A stretch of 64,000 nucleotides of DNA from Bacteroidota bacterium (GCA_016706255.1 JADJJZ010000029.1:1-64000), one strand, 5' to 3'. Shown: positions 28,272-38,376, counted from the stretch's first letter. Numbers and translations are program-made. The notes: a model not told the origin generated them from the letters alone.

Positions 28272-28841
28272 TTGCTCTTGCTGCCTTTCGATTTTAATTT
28301 AACAGCCAACACACCTGCTACTGCAGCGCTTAAAACTGCCGGTTGCAAAACGTTTGAAGATGTTTGTCTGTATGTGGCAAAATTGCCCTATCAGCGTAAT
28401 ATGGATAAAGCAAATTCCCTTTGTGTTGTAAACGAACAATGTGGAACCTGCAGCACCAAACATGTATTGTTAAAAACAATTGCAGAAGAACATCATAGAA
28501 ATGATATTCATCTGGTAATCGGAATTTTTCTGATGACCCGCAACAATACACCTAAAATAACGCCGGTATTAAATTCCTTTAATTTACGTTATATACCAGA
28601 AGCACATTGTTATCTTACTTATGAAGGTAAAATATATGATTTTACATTTCATAACACCAATTTAGATTTTGACCAGGATTTGCTGGAAGAACATATTGTA
28701 AATGCTGCTGATGTTGCGCGTGAGAAAATAAATTTACATCAGCAATATATCAGAAAATGGTCGCGACGCGAAGAAATTCCCTATGCTCTGGAAGAAATAT
28801 GGCAAATTAGAGAGTTATGTATTTCTGCTTTAAGCAAATAA
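28272..28841 (+). CDS. transglutaminase-like hypothetical protein
   Basis: The protein has 189 residues. Its frame is closed by a stop at 28263-28265, and no ATG lies near; TTG at 28272 or 28278 must be the start. A Cys in EQCGTCSTKHVLL (about residue 57), a His in PEAHCYLTY and an Asp in KIYDFTFH are spaced as the Cys-His-Asp triad of transglutaminase-like and arylamine-acetyltransferase-like folds. This assignment rests on the triad pattern only. No signal peptide is seen. Confidence 0.65.
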   Translation: MLLLPFDFNLTANTPATAALKTAGCKTFEDVCLYVAKLPYQRNMDKANSLCVVNEQCGTCSTKHVLLKTIAEEHHRNDIHLVIGIFLMTRNNTPKITPVLNSFNLRYIPEAHCYLTYEGKIYDFTFHNTNLDFDQDLLEEHIVNAADVAREKINLHQQYIRKWSRREEIPYALEEIWQIRELCISALSK

Positions 28842-28842
28842 A

Positions 28843-28883
28843 AAAACCGGATAACGATTTTTTAAATCCCGCTATCCGGTTTT
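28843..28883. terminator. bidirectional terminator
   Basis: AAAACCGGATA (28843-28853) and TATCCGGTTTT (28873-28883) form an 11-pair stem between two convergent genes. Confidence 0.85.
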
Positions 28884-28898
28884 GTATAATTTATTAAA

Positions 28899-30140
28899 TT
28901 ATTCTATTACAATTTGTTTTACAACAATACCATAATTAGTTAATAATTTAACGGTATAAATTCCGGATGCAATTGCACTTGTTTGCAGTGTAACGATATT
29001 TGAATTTACATTCGTAATAGTTTGTATTTGCTGACCATTCACCGAATATAATGTAATGGTTTCTACCTGTAAATTATTGCTGATTGCGATATGTAATTCA
29101 TCATTAACCGGGTTTGGATAACAGGTTACAAAACGATTGTAATAATTATCTGTTATACCTTGCACAACAACAATCATTTCTTCGGTAGTTACAGTACATC
29201 CTGCTGCACTGGTAACAACAACATAATAATAACCGGTAGTTTCAGCAACTAATGTTTCATTTATAGCACCCGGTATTGGGTCGCCATTAAAATACCACTG
29301 ATAAGTTCCGCCACCGGTTGCAATTAAATTGCCATCACCCATATCTGTTACTGTTACAACAGGATATGGGTTAACTGTTATTGTAACCGTATCTATTCCA
29401 ACACAACCTTCTGCATCAGTTCCTGTTAAAATATAAGTTGTAGTAATATCTGGTCCGGCATATGGATTATAAATATCGCCATCACTTAAACCGGTTAAAG
29501 GAAACCAGGTATAATTTGTTGCGCCTGAACCTGATAATTGAATACTGTCGCCTGCGCAAATTTCTGCATTTTGACCGGCATCAATTGCAATTGTACATGA
29601 TTCATCTGCACCTAAACAACAGTTACCACCATCGCTCATATTCCATGTACCTGAAAATGCGCCGTATTGATATTCAGAGTATCGAAACATACCATCAAGA
29701 TTTGTGGAAAAATAATCCACTGCCTGATCAACTGTATTACATCCACCGGGAACATAATCGGTATCACATTCATAAGCACAAATCATGTATCCATACCCAT
29801 CAGCATCAAAAAGTGTAACCGGTGGATAATTTAATATGGAAACAATACCTGCATCAACACCGCTTACACTGGTTGAACCGCCACTGTTATATCCGGCATA
29901 CAAAACTTCTACAACATTGCCTGCGTAAGTGCCCGAAATGGTTACATGTAAATCCTCATAGGAGCATAAACCAATTCTAATATTTGGAATATTTTCATCG
30001 ATGTTAATAGTAAATGTTCCACCATCATAATTAGAGTAAACCAAAATATTACCTGAGGGATTACAAATGCCTTGAGCACTTAAATTGCTTACTGCAATTA
30101 TTGAAAACAAAAAGGAAAAGAGGAGTAGGTGTTTTTTCAT
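28899..30140 (-). CDS. T9SS-sorted secreted protein
   Basis: The protein has 413 residues from ATG 30140 (MKKHLLLFSFLFSIIAVS, cleavage after LSAQ); the start at 30173 would put 11 extra residues before the signal peptide. The first ~170 mature residues are Gly/Tyr/Cys-rich with paired Cys and no recognised domain. Then come two PKD/Ig-like segments (CAGDSIQLSGSGATNYTWFP and GGGTYQWYFNGDPIPGA) and a sorting domain (CYPNPVNDE, ending VKQIVIE). Expected to be on or outside the cell surface. Confidence 0.85.
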   Translation of the reverse strand: MKKHLLLFSFLFSIIAVSNLSAQGICNPSGNILVYSNYDGGTFTINIDENIPNIRIGLCSYEDLHVTISGTYAGNVVEVLYAGYNSGGSTSVSGVDAGIVSILNYPPVTLFDADGYGYMICAYECDTDYVPGGCNTVDQAVDYFSTNLDGMFRYSEYQYGAFSGTWNMSDGGNCCLGADESCTIAIDAGQNAEICAGDSIQLSGSGATNYTWFPLTGLSDGDIYNPYAGPDITTTYILTGTDAEGCVGIDTVTITVNPYPVVTVTDMGDGNLIATGGGTYQWYFNGDPIPGAINETLVAETTGYYYVVVTSAAGCTVTTEEMIVVVQGITDNYYNRFVTCYPNPVNDELHIAISNNLQVETITLYSVNGQQIQTITNVNSNIVTLQTSAIASGIYTVKLLTNYGIVVKQIVIE

Positions 30141-30383
30141 TGTTATGGTTTTTAGTTGTATGAAATTTATCAAAAATTAACCATACGAAAGTAAGTGATA
30201 AAGTCGGGAAAACGAATATTCAAGGTTAATTAATTATCAATTCCTCATTACCGGTTAAAAAAATTGATTTTCAACCGGGAACTTTATGCTGAGTTCATGT
30301 AATTTATGTCACAAAAGGCCTTAAAAAGCATTTCATTTACATTTCTTTTACAATTTAAACCCATTCTGCCTGCTTCCACTATT

Positions 30384-30391
30384 TACATTTG
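30384..30391 (+). promoter_or_regulatory. -7 box of the DoxX-like gene
   Basis: TACATTTG matches TAnnTTTG and lies 15 bases before the ATG at 30407. No convincing -33 element. Confidence 0.35.
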
Positions 30392-30406
30392 CACATAGCG
30401 GCTGTC

Positions 30407-31843
30407 ATGAAGGAGTTTATGAAAATCAACACACACATTTTTTTTAAGATTCTGCTAACCCTGTCGTTTTCAGCTATCTTTTTTATACCGGAAGCAGAAG
30501 CTCACGTCAAATGGTTTACCGATGGGAGTTATGCTGACAGGCCGTTGCGACTTGGCGAAGTAATGGAGGGGCGATTTTTTTATACCCTCTTTACTATTTG
30601 CCTTGTTACCGTAGTATTTGGTGTTTGGCTGGATAGTAAAATATCCAACGCTCGCTGGTATCATCGAATTGATGACTGGCTGGATAACCGTAAAAGTTAT
30701 GCAACTATTGTGTTGCGCGTTGCCACAGCTATGGTTTTGATTTTAAGTTGGCAAAGTAACGCGATGATTGTGCCTACAATCCCCGTTCCTGCTAAGTTTG
30801 AATGGATTGGCTGGTTTCAGTTTGTGCTGGCCTTTTGTCTCCTGATTCCCAAATTAGTGCCATTAGGCGGTTTAGGTATCATCGTAATCTGGATTGTAGG
30901 TAATTTAACCCTGCATCCGTTTCACATGCTCGATTACATGATGTTTGCCGGCGTAGGCTTTTACCTAACCTTTGCGACATTGAAAAATGGCAAATTCAAA
31001 GATACCGGATTGGTAGTTTTGTATGTTACCGTTGGTTTTTCGCTTTGCTGGGTTGCCCTCGAAAAATTCATTTATCCGAACTGGAGTTTGTTTTTAATCA
31101 AAGAACATCCGGACCTTGCAATGGGCTTAAACTTCGATTTCTTCCTGAAATCGGTTGGTTTTGTTGAGTTTGGACTCGGATTTTTGCTGCTGATTTGTTT
31201 ATTACAGCGGCCTTTAGCCATTATTATAACAATCGTGTTTTTTATCACAAGCTCCGTTTTCGGTAAAATCGAAATCATCGGACATACTATGATTCACGGC
31301 GCCTTGGTTGTATTCTTATTGGAAGGCCCCGGAAAACATTACCTCAGGTTGCGTGCCTGGTTCCGTAATATCTTTACCAGAATGACATTTACCGCGGTAA
31401 CATTCATTTTGTTATTTGTTCTATTATCTGTGAGTTACTCTTCACTGGCCGACAATAAATATCATAAAAAGCAGGAATTCCTATCTAAAAAACCTGAAAG
31501 CCAGGTAAGTGAAGTAGAAATGGCCGGGTATCCAAAAGATGAAATTCCGGGTGTATGGATGGATATTAATCCTGATTTGAAGGACGGTTACAACATTCAT
31601 TTTGTAACTACCAATTTCCGTTTCGCGCCTGAAAAGGTAAGCACCATGCATGTTATGGGCGAAGGCAGTATCAATTTATATGTGAATGGCGAAAAAGTAG
31701 CCCGCATTTACAGCGAATGGTATCATTTGAACCTGGAGCCCGGTAAATATGAAATAATGGCAACACTGAACTCTAACGTGTTATCAGAGTATACCATCCG
31801 TGGTAAACCAATATCAGCTACCGAAAACCTTACTGTTGAGTGA
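30407..31843 (+). CDS. DoxX-like multi-pass membrane protein
   Basis: The protein has 478 residues from ATG 30407 (30419 also possible). An N-terminal hydrophobic segment ending AEAHVKWF looks like a signal or first membrane helix. About eight further helices follow up to residue 360, with the spacing of DoxX-family proteins duplicated. The last ~130 residues are soluble (DEIPGVWMDINPDLKDGY...). DoxX proteins have been linked to redox or sulfur chemistry in membranes, but the function here is unknown. It stands alone. Confidence 0.65.
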   Translation: MKEFMKINTHIFFKILLTLSFSAIFFIPEAEAHVKWFTDGSYADRPLRLGEVMEGRFFYTLFTICLVTVVFGVWLDSKISNARWYHRIDDWLDNRKSYATIVLRVATAMVLILSWQSNAMIVPTIPVPAKFEWIGWFQFVLAFCLLIPKLVPLGGLGIIVIWIVGNLTLHPFHMLDYMMFAGVGFYLTFATLKNGKFKDTGLVVLYVTVGFSLCWVALEKFIYPNWSLFLIKEHPDLAMGLNFDFFLKSVGFVEFGLGFLLLICLLQRPLAIIITIVFFITSSVFGKIEIIGHTMIHGALVVFLLEGPGKHYLRLRAWFRNIFTRMTFTAVTFILLFVLLSVSYSSLADNKYHKKQEFLSKKPESQVSEVEMAGYPKDEIPGVWMDINPDLKDGYNIHFVTTNFRFAPEKVSTMHVMGEGSINLYVNGEKVARIYSEWYHLNLEPGKYEIMATLNSNVLSEYTIRGKPISATENLTVE

Positions 31844-31895
31844 TATCCAATAGTTACGTGTTAACAAGCTACCTTATCATTTAACCGCAGTTTGC

Positions 31896-31903
31896 TACTT
31901 TTG
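31896..31903 (+). promoter_or_regulatory. -7 box of the lutA-like gene
   Basis: TACTTTTG ends five bases before the ATG at 31909, so the transcript would be almost leaderless. Confidence 0.45.
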
Positions 31904-31908
31904 CCAAT

Positions 31909-32633
31909 ATGACTGAAGTTGACATTTTTATTCCTGCTTTATCGACCAATTATTTCCTGAAACCGGATTCAATATGGTGAAAGTTTTGGAAAAAGCCGGA
32001 TGTAAGGTGCATTACAATCCGAACCAAACTTGTTGTGGGCAACCGGCCTTTAATGCAGGATATTGGAAAGAAATGGAAGACGTTGGCAAAAAGTTTTTGG
32101 CAGATTTTGCAAATTCCGATCGCTACGTTGTTGGGCCTTCAGGTTCATGTGTTGGTTTTGTAAGGAACTTTTACGGCACTTTATACGCTAATACTCCCGT
32201 ACACAATTATTATAAAGGGCTTAGAAAAAACCTTTTTGAATTCAGCGAATTTATGGTTGATGTTTTAAAGGTTGATAATATTGGTGGAAAATTAAATGCA
32301 AAAATCACGTATCACGATGCATGTGGTGCTTTGCGTGAATGTAAAGTAAAAGAGGCACCACGTAAATTGTTGAGCAATATTGAAGGAATTGAAATTGTTG
32401 AAATGACAGATGCAGAAACCTGTTGCGGATTTGGTGGAACCTTTGCAGTTAAATTTGAACCGATTTCAACCGGTATGGCTGATTCAAAAGTAAATAACGC
32501 AATTGCTACCGGAGCAGAATATATTGTTTCAACCGATTATTCCTGCCTCATGCATTTGCAAGCCTATATTGAAAAACAGCAAAAGCCGATAAAAGTGCTG
32601 CACATTGCCGATTTACTCGCTATGAGTTTATAA
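31909..32633 (+). CDS. LutA/LldE-like (Fe-S)-binding protein, one frameshift
   Basis: Homologues begin with a conserved IPCF-type motif. Here ATG 31909 gives MTEVDIFIP and then leaves frame; restoring one T at about 31935 makes it read PCFIDQLFPETGFNMVKV and join the open frame beginning at 31974. The rebuilt protein has 241 residues with two CCG motifs (TCCGQPAF and TCCGFGGTF) that bind iron-sulfur clusters or act as heterodisulfide-reductase-type sites. LutA is a subunit of the lactate-oxidising LutABC complex; LutB and LutC are not in the window, so the substrate is open. The alternative, a shorter protein from 31974, would lose the first Cys. Confidence 0.8.
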
Positions 32634-32681
32634 TGGATTTTTGTGCGTTGTATTTTATCTTGTGAAATTAAATTGATGATT

Positions 32682-33347
32682 ATGGCAGGGTTTGATGAAA
32701 TTGCAACACAAATAAAAAATTACAGGGAAAAGGGTTTACGATTATTTACTTCTTCATCTTTTCAAACGCATAGCACCGTTTTACTGCATATTATTTCCAG
32801 AATAGATAAATCTATTCCCGTTTATTTTCTCAATACAGGTTTTCATTTTCCGGAAACCATGATGTATAAAAATCAAATTACTGAATTATTCGGACTAAAT
32901 ACCATTGCAGTTAAATCTGCAACGCCTAAGCTTATGCAGGTAGATGAAAATGGTCGTTTCTTGTTTACTTCCGATCCTGATTATTGTTGTTATATCAATA
33001 AAATTCAGCCGCTGGAACCTGCATTAAATTCATTTGATGTTTGGATAAATGGAGTACGTGCCGATCAAAATGCAAATCGCGCAACGTTTCATCTTGAAGA
33101 AAAAACCAATCACCGTGCATTTCGCTACCACCCAATGTTACAATGGACGAATCAGATGATTTATGCTTATATCCGTGAACACAATATTCCAAAACATCCG
33201 CTTGATGAAAAAGGGTATATGAGCATTGGATGCGAACCCTGCACGAGAAAAATAAGTCTCGAAATGTTGGCTGATGAGCGACAAGCCAGATGGTATGGTA
33301 TGAATAAAACAGAATGTGGTTTACATACAGAATTAATTAAACAATGA
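32682..33347 (+). CDS. cysH: phosphoadenylyl/adenylyl-sulfate reductase (CysH family)
   Basis: The protein has 221 residues from ATG 32682; the start at 32643 adds an unconserved stretch. The nucleotide loop (SSSFQTHSTVLL), the DYCCYINK and CEPCTRK Cys pairs and the C-terminal ECGLH with the catalytic Cys are present. The CC...CxxC set binds a 4Fe-4S cluster, a mark of enzymes that use adenylyl sulfate rather than its phosphorylated form (family knowledge). Role: reduction of activated sulfate to sulfite. It lies 48 bases after the lutA-like gene and overlaps the next gene's start by four bases. Confidence 0.88.
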   Translation: MAGFDEIATQIKNYREKGLRLFTSSSFQTHSTVLLHIISRIDKSIPVYFLNTGFHFPETMMYKNQITELFGLNTIAVKSATPKLMQVDENGRFLFTSDPDYCCYINKIQPLEPALNSFDVWINGVRADQNANRATFHLEEKTNHRAFRYHPMLQWTNQMIYAYIREHNIPKHPLDEKGYMSIGCEPCTRKISLEMLADERQARWYGMNKTECGLHTELIKQ

Positions 33348-34270
33348 AAATTTTAATTACCGGTGGAGCCGGATATATTGGTTTTGAACTTGCAAATGTT
33401 TTAGCAGCAAACAATGCTGTTGAACAAATTATTTTATACGATAATTTAAGTCGGCATAACGAAAACATTTTTTTTGGAGAACCGAAAGGCCATGGCAAAT
33501 TCAAACTGGTAAAAGCAGATATTCTGGATGCCAGAAAATTAAATGCCGCAATGAAGGGTGTAGATATTGTATTCCATCTTGCTGCAAAAGTATTAACACC
33601 ATTTGCCAATCAGGACCCGCACTTTTTTGAACAAATAAATCACTGGGGCACAAGTGAAATAGTTGAAGCTGCAGAAAAAAATAATATCAAACATCTTATT
33701 TATCTGAGTAGTGCATCTGTTTACGACCGAATAACCGAGCCGGCAACGGAAACAACTATTCCCAATCCGAATACCTATTATGGAATTTCTAAGTTAAGGG
33801 GAGAAGAACATATTCAGCGACTGGAAAGTATGGTTAAAACGCAAATTATTCGTTGCGGCAACGTTTATGGCTATAGTATTTCGATGCGCTTTGATGCGGT
33901 TATAAATAATTTTATGTTACAGGCCAATTTTGAAAATAAAATTTCAATTCATGGCACCGGTGTGCAAACCAGAGCATTTATTCATATTGATAATGCCGTT
34001 GAAGCATTGGCTCAATTGCCGTTTAGTAATATTCCTACCGGAACATATAATCTGGTTACAAAAAATCTTGCGGTAAATGATATTGCGGAAGCAATAACAA
34101 CGTTGTATCCGCAATGCGACCGCTTATTTATTAATCAACACTTACAGCTTGGCAGTATCCGGGTAAGCACATCTTCAAAACTTTGGGATTATATTAAAAT
34201 TGAAGAAAAACCGTTATTGGATGAACTGACTGCATTCAAAAATAAATTTGCATTCTCCGGAAAAAAGTAA
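33344..34270 (+). CDS. NAD-dependent epimerase/dehydratase
   Basis: The protein has 308 residues of the extended short-chain dehydrogenase family. It starts MKILITGGAGYIGFELANVL with the Rossmann GxxGxxG. DIVFHLAAK, the catalytic LSSASVYD Ser, and YYGISKLRGE (YxxxK) follow. The usual reaction is change at a sugar carbon of a nucleotide sugar; the substrate cannot be told from sequence. Its start codon overlaps the cysH stop (ATGA), and recQ starts eight bases downstream, so it lies in one transcription unit. Confidence 0.88.
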   Translation: MKILITGGAGYIGFELANVLAANNAVEQIILYDNLSRHNENIFFGEPKGHGKFKLVKADILDARKLNAAMKGVDIVFHLAAKVLTPFANQDPHFFEQINHWGTSEIVEAAEKNNIKHLIYLSSASVYDRITEPATETTIPNPNTYYGISKLRGEEHIQRLESMVKTQIIRCGNVYGYSISMRFDAVINNFMLQANFENKISIHGTGVQTRAFIHIDNAVEALAQLPFSNIPTGTYNLVTKNLAVNDIAEAITTLYPQCDRLFINQHLQLGSIRVSTSSKLWDYIKIEEKPLLDELTAFKNKFAFSGKK

Positions 34271-34278
34271 ACCTTGTT

Positions 34279-36189
34279 ATGCCCCATTTAGATATACATA
34301 CCGTATTAAAACAACATTGGGGATACGATGTTTTCAGACCTTTACAGGAAGATATCATTAATTCAATTTTAAGTGGTCAGGACACGCTGGCCCTATTGCC
34401 AACCGGTGGTGGTAAATCACTATGCTTTCAGGTGCCTGCTATGGCTATGGAAGGTATTTGTGTGGTGGTTTCACCATTAATTGCACTCATGAAAGATCAG
34501 GTGCAAAATTTAATGAAACGTGATATTCCGGCAGTGGCTTTATTTACCGGTATGTCGAAACGAGAAATTGATATTGCTTTAGATAATTGTATTTATGGCA
34601 AGATAAAATTTTTATACGTTTCGCCTGAGCGGTTACTCACAGACATTTTTCGCGAGCGATTTAAAAAAATGAAAGTCAACCTCATTGCTATTGATGAAGC
34701 ACACTGTATTTCACAATGGGGATATGATTTTAGGCCACCATATTTGCAAATTGCAGAATTGCGTCCCTTTTTTCCCAATGTGCCTATTGCCGCATTAACT
34801 GCATCTGCCACAAAAAAAGTGTGTGATGATATTCAGGAAAAATTACAATTCAAAAAAATCAATTTATTTCGTGCCAGTTTTGCGCGACCGAATATTGGAT
34901 TTATTGTAAGAGAAACAGATAATAAAGAAGATAAATTACTCGAAATTTTACAAAATGTAAAAGGGACAGGTGTAGTTTATGTTCGTAACAGAAAAAAAAC
35001 ACAAGACACAGCAGCTTTTTTATTGCGACATAAAGTAAATGCCGGATTTTATCATGCCGGTTTAGATAATGATACCAGAAACAATAAACAGGAAAATTGG
35101 ATCAGCGGAAAAACACGAATAATTGTTTGCACCAATGCATTCGGAATGGGTATTGATAAGCCTGATGTGCGCAGTGTTGTGCATATCGACATTCCTGAAA
35201 GTCTCGAAGCTTACTACCAGGAAGCAGGCAGGGCAGGGCGCGATGGACATAAATCGTATGCGGGATTATTATATGATGAACATGATTTTAATACGCTGGA
35301 AGAAAATTTTGAAAAACAATTTCCGCCAATAGAATTTATTAAAAAGGTGTATCATCATCTGGGTAACTATTGTCAAATTGCCATTGGTGCAGGCTTAGGA
35401 GAAAGTTTCGATTTCGATTTAATTGTGTTCTGTAAACAATATCAAATTAAGCCGGTTGAAACACGTAATGCATTAAAAATTCTTGAACAACACGGATATA
35501 TTTATATCAGCGAAGCGTTTAATAAATTATCGACTGTAAATATTCCGGTAGACAGAGAAACATTATATGCTTATCAAATTGCAAATAAGCAGTTTGAACC
35601 GGTAATTAAATTAATATTGCGCACAACACCCGGCGTGTTTGATGAAGTGGTGCAAATTCATGAGTCCGACATTGCCTATCATTTATCGGCACAGGTTCAT
35701 GAGGTAAAAGATATTCTTGAAATATTACATAAGCAGGGTATACTGGTATATTCACCCTTAAAAACAAAACCACAGGTTGATTTCGTAAAAGAGCGCATCA
35801 GTGCAGAACATTTGTTGTTCGACCACAAAATGCTCAATCAGTTAAAAACCGCAGCCGAATTGCGTTTACATGCTGTTTTAGGCTATGTGAAAAACAAATC
35901 GGAATGCCGTGTGAAAAACCTGCTGCGCTATTTTGACGAAAATGCCGAAAATTGCAACAGTTGTGATATTTGTGTGGAAAGAAATAAACTCGAACTCACC
36001 GAAAAAGAGTTTTCTTTGATTTTTGAATGGCTAAAAACACAATTGGTAAATAAACCGATGATGCCGGAAGCATTGTTGAAATTGAAGTTGCCGTTCAGAA
36101 AAGAAAAAATTGTTGAAACCCTGACATTTTTAACCGACAACAAACAAATAACACATACAGCAGATAATTTGCTGATTTGGAAAACATGA
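34279..36189 (+). CDS. recQ: ATP-dependent DNA helicase RecQ
   Basis: The protein has 636 residues, the short RecQ form. It shows LPTGGGKSLCFQVPA (motif I), AIDEAHCISQWGYDFRP (motif II plus aromatic loop), TASAT (motif III), and EAGRAGRDG (motif VI). The zinc-binding region near the C-terminus keeps CRVKNLLRYF...CNSCDIC, four Cys. The winged-helix region is present; an HRDC domain is not obvious. It unwinds DNA in recombination and fork repair. The stop overlaps the following glycosyltransferase start by four bases. Confidence 0.93.
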   Translation: MPHLDIHTVLKQHWGYDVFRPLQEDIINSILSGQDTLALLPTGGGKSLCFQVPAMAMEGICVVVSPLIALMKDQVQNLMKRDIPAVALFTGMSKREIDIALDNCIYGKIKFLYVSPERLLTDIFRERFKKMKVNLIAIDEAHCISQWGYDFRPPYLQIAELRPFFPNVPIAALTASATKKVCDDIQEKLQFKKINLFRASFARPNIGFIVRETDNKEDKLLEILQNVKGTGVVYVRNRKKTQDTAAFLLRHKVNAGFYHAGLDNDTRNNKQENWISGKTRIIVCTNAFGMGIDKPDVRSVVHIDIPESLEAYYQEAGRAGRDGHKSYAGLLYDEHDFNTLEENFEKQFPPIEFIKKVYHHLGNYCQIAIGAGLGESFDFDLIVFCKQYQIKPVETRNALKILEQHGYIYISEAFNKLSTVNIPVDRETLYAYQIANKQFEPVIKLILRTTPGVFDEVVQIHESDIAYHLSAQVHEVKDILEILHKQGILVYSPLKTKPQVDFVKERISAEHLLFDHKMLNQLKTAAELRLHAVLGYVKNKSECRVKNLLRYFDENAENCNSCDICVERNKLELTEKEFSLIFEWLKTQLVNKPMMPEALLKLKLPFRKEKIVETLTFLTDNKQITHTADNLLIWKT

Positions 36190-37271
36190 AACGAATAGTA
36201 TTTACCGTAACCAACGACCTGACCTATGATCAGCGCATGAATCGCATTTGCAGTACACTGCAGGCTGCCGGTTATGATATTACACTTATTGGTTTCATGA
36301 AAAAACGTTCCGTTAAACTGGAGCAAAAACCCTATAAACAAATTCGCCTCAATTTATTTTTTGTCAAAGGAAAATTGTTTTATCTCGAATATAATTTCCG
36401 GTTGTTCTGGTATCTATTATTTAAAAAATATGATATCTATACAGGAATTGACTTAGATACATTATTACCGGTATTTTTTAATGCCAAATTAAAAGGGAAA
36501 CCCTGCGTGTATGATGCACACGAGTATTTTACAGAGCTGCCGGAAATAGTTGCCCGGCCTTTGATTAAAAAAATGTGGATCAAACTGGAACGTTTTCTGT
36601 TGCCTAAAATAAAATACAATTATACAGTAGGTAATGCAATTGCTGAAGAACTGACTAAAAAATATAAAACAACTTTTGAAGTGATCAGAAACGTGCCTAT
36701 ACTTTCGGAGGATGTGGCGGAGGTTAGTGTTGGAAATTATATTTTATATCAGGGGGCATTAAATATGGGTAGAGGGCTGGAAGCATTAATGGAAGGGATG
36801 GCATATGTAAATGCTGATTTATATATTGCAGGAGAGGGGGATTTATCGGCTGAATTACGTGCATTTGCCGCTGAGTTACCTCATAAAGAAAAAATACGTT
36901 TTTTAGGATACGTTCGTCCTGCTGATTTAAAAAAATATACTAACGAGGCTAAAATTGGAATTAACCTAGTTGAACACCTTGGGCTGAGTTATTATTATTC
37001 GCTTTCCAATAAGTTTTTTGACTATATTCATGCCGGTAAACCACAGGTAACAATGAATTTTCCGGAATACAAAAAATTAAATGACCAATATGACGTAGCA
37101 GTTTTAATTGATGAACCGGAAAAAAAATTAATTGCTTCCGCTATCAATAAATTGCTAACTGATGTGAAATTATATGTTGAATTAGAACACAATACCATTG
37201 AAGCAAAAAAAGATTTAAACTGGCAAAAAGAGTCTGTCAAATTAATCCAATTTTATAAACAGATTGAGTAA
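36186..37271 (+). CDS. glycosyltransferase (GT4-like)
   Basis: The protein has 361 residues from ATG 36186 (MKRIVFTVTNDLTYDQRM), overlapping the recQ stop. The start resembles the N-terminal Rossmann half of GT-B enzymes with YDAHEYFTELPE, and the C-terminal half has ILYQGALNMGRGLEALMEGM and FLGYVRPADL, typical of GT4 members. It likely transfers a sugar in surface polysaccharide synthesis. The next glycosyltransferase starts before this gene ends (eight-base overlap), so the two are coupled. Confidence 0.85.
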   Translation: MKRIVFTVTNDLTYDQRMNRICSTLQAAGYDITLIGFMKKRSVKLEQKPYKQIRLNLFFVKGKLFYLEYNFRLFWYLLFKKYDIYTGIDLDTLLPVFFNAKLKGKPCVYDAHEYFTELPEIVARPLIKKMWIKLERFLLPKIKYNYTVGNAIAEELTKKYKTTFEVIRNVPILSEDVAEVSVGNYILYQGALNMGRGLEALMEGMAYVNADLYIAGEGDLSAELRAFAAELPHKEKIRFLGYVRPADLKKYTNEAKIGINLVEHLGLSYYYSLSNKFFDYIHAGKPQVTMNFPEYKKLNDQYDVAVLIDEPEKKLIASAINKLLTDVKLYVELEHNTIEAKKDLNWQKESVKLIQFYKQIE

Positions 37272-38376
37272 TACCGCAATAAATATCGTTTCATTTAATG
37301 TGCCATATCCTCCTGATTATGGTGGGATTATAGACGTGTATTATAAAGTTAAGGCACTGTTTGAAGCCGGTATTCAGGTGCATTTACATTGTTTCGAATA
37401 TGGGCGTAAAAAAAATGAAGCATTAAATGCGATTTGTGCTTCTGTAACATATTATCCCAGAGCTGCAATGTGGAAAGGGTTTTTGTCGGATAAACCTTTT
37501 ATTGTACAATCACGTAACGCGCCAAAATTATTAAGCAATCTTAAAAAAAATACTTACCCAATTTTATTTGAAGGATTACACTGTTGTTATTACCTGACCC
37601 ATTCAGCACTTGAAAGTCGCGTTAAATGGGTTAGGATGCATAATAATGAACCTGAATATTATTTACATCTTGGCAAAAACGAAAAAAGCTTTTTTAAAAA
37701 GGTTTACTTCTTTGCTGAATATCGTCGTTTAATTAAATATGAATGGGTGTTAACCTATGCGCAAAAAATATTTTGTATTTCACAACCGGAAACCGAATTT
37801 TTTAGCAAACGATTTGATAATGCAGCTTATTTACCTGCATTTAATGGCAATACGCAGGTAACATCAAAATCCGGAATAGGTCAATATATTTTATACCATG
37901 GCAATCTGGAAGTAAATGAAAATGTGGAGGCTGCATTATATTTAATCAGAGAAGTTTTTGCTAAATGTAATTTCCCTTGTGTTATAGCAGGTGCAAATCC
38001 ATCTCCGGAAATTCTAAGTGCAACTAAAATGTTTGATCATATCCGCATACATGCAAATCCTGATGCCAATGAAATGTTACAGTTAATTCAGGATGCACAC
38101 ATCCATTATTTACCTGCTTTTCAATCTACCGGTATTAAACTCAAATTATTAAATGCATTATTTAATGGTCGTTTTTGTCTGGTAAATGATAATATGCTAA
38201 CAGGCACCGGATTAGATGAAATTACCATTCAGGTAAATGAGGTTACAGCTGCGCTTGAAAAAATAAACGAGTTGATGAATCAACCTTTTACAGAAGCATT
38301 AATTGAAAAACGAAAATTGGTATTACAACCTTTTTCTGATGCTGAAAATGTCAAAAAAGTTATAAACTGTTTATAG
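37264..38376 (+). CDS. glycosyltransferase (GT-B)
   Basis: The protein has 370 residues. Its start is a TTG at 37264 inside the stop region of the previous gene, and translation reads NTAINIVSFNVPYPPDYGG, the usual start of Bacteroidota GT-B enzymes. The C-terminal half has YILYHGNLEVNENVEAALYL and LPAFQSTGIKLKLLNALFNG. Probable acceptor: a surface glycan. It converges with the ABC transporter gene and overlaps its 3' end by 17 bases. Confidence 0.82.
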   Translation: MSNTAINIVSFNVPYPPDYGGIIDVYYKVKALFEAGIQVHLHCFEYGRKKNEALNAICASVTYYPRAAMWKGFLSDKPFIVQSRNAPKLLSNLKKNTYPILFEGLHCCYYLTHSALESRVKWVRMHNNEPEYYLHLGKNEKSFFKKVYFFAEYRRLIKYEWVLTYAQKIFCISQPETEFFSKRFDNAAYLPAFNGNTQVTSKSGIGQYILYHGNLEVNENVEAALYLIREVFAKCNFPCVIAGANPSPEILSATKMFDHIRIHANPDANEMLQLIQDAHIHYLPAFQSTGIKLKLLNALFNGRFCLVNDNMLTGTGLDEITIQVNEVTAALEKINELMNQPFTEALIEKRKLVLQPFSDAENVKKVINCL

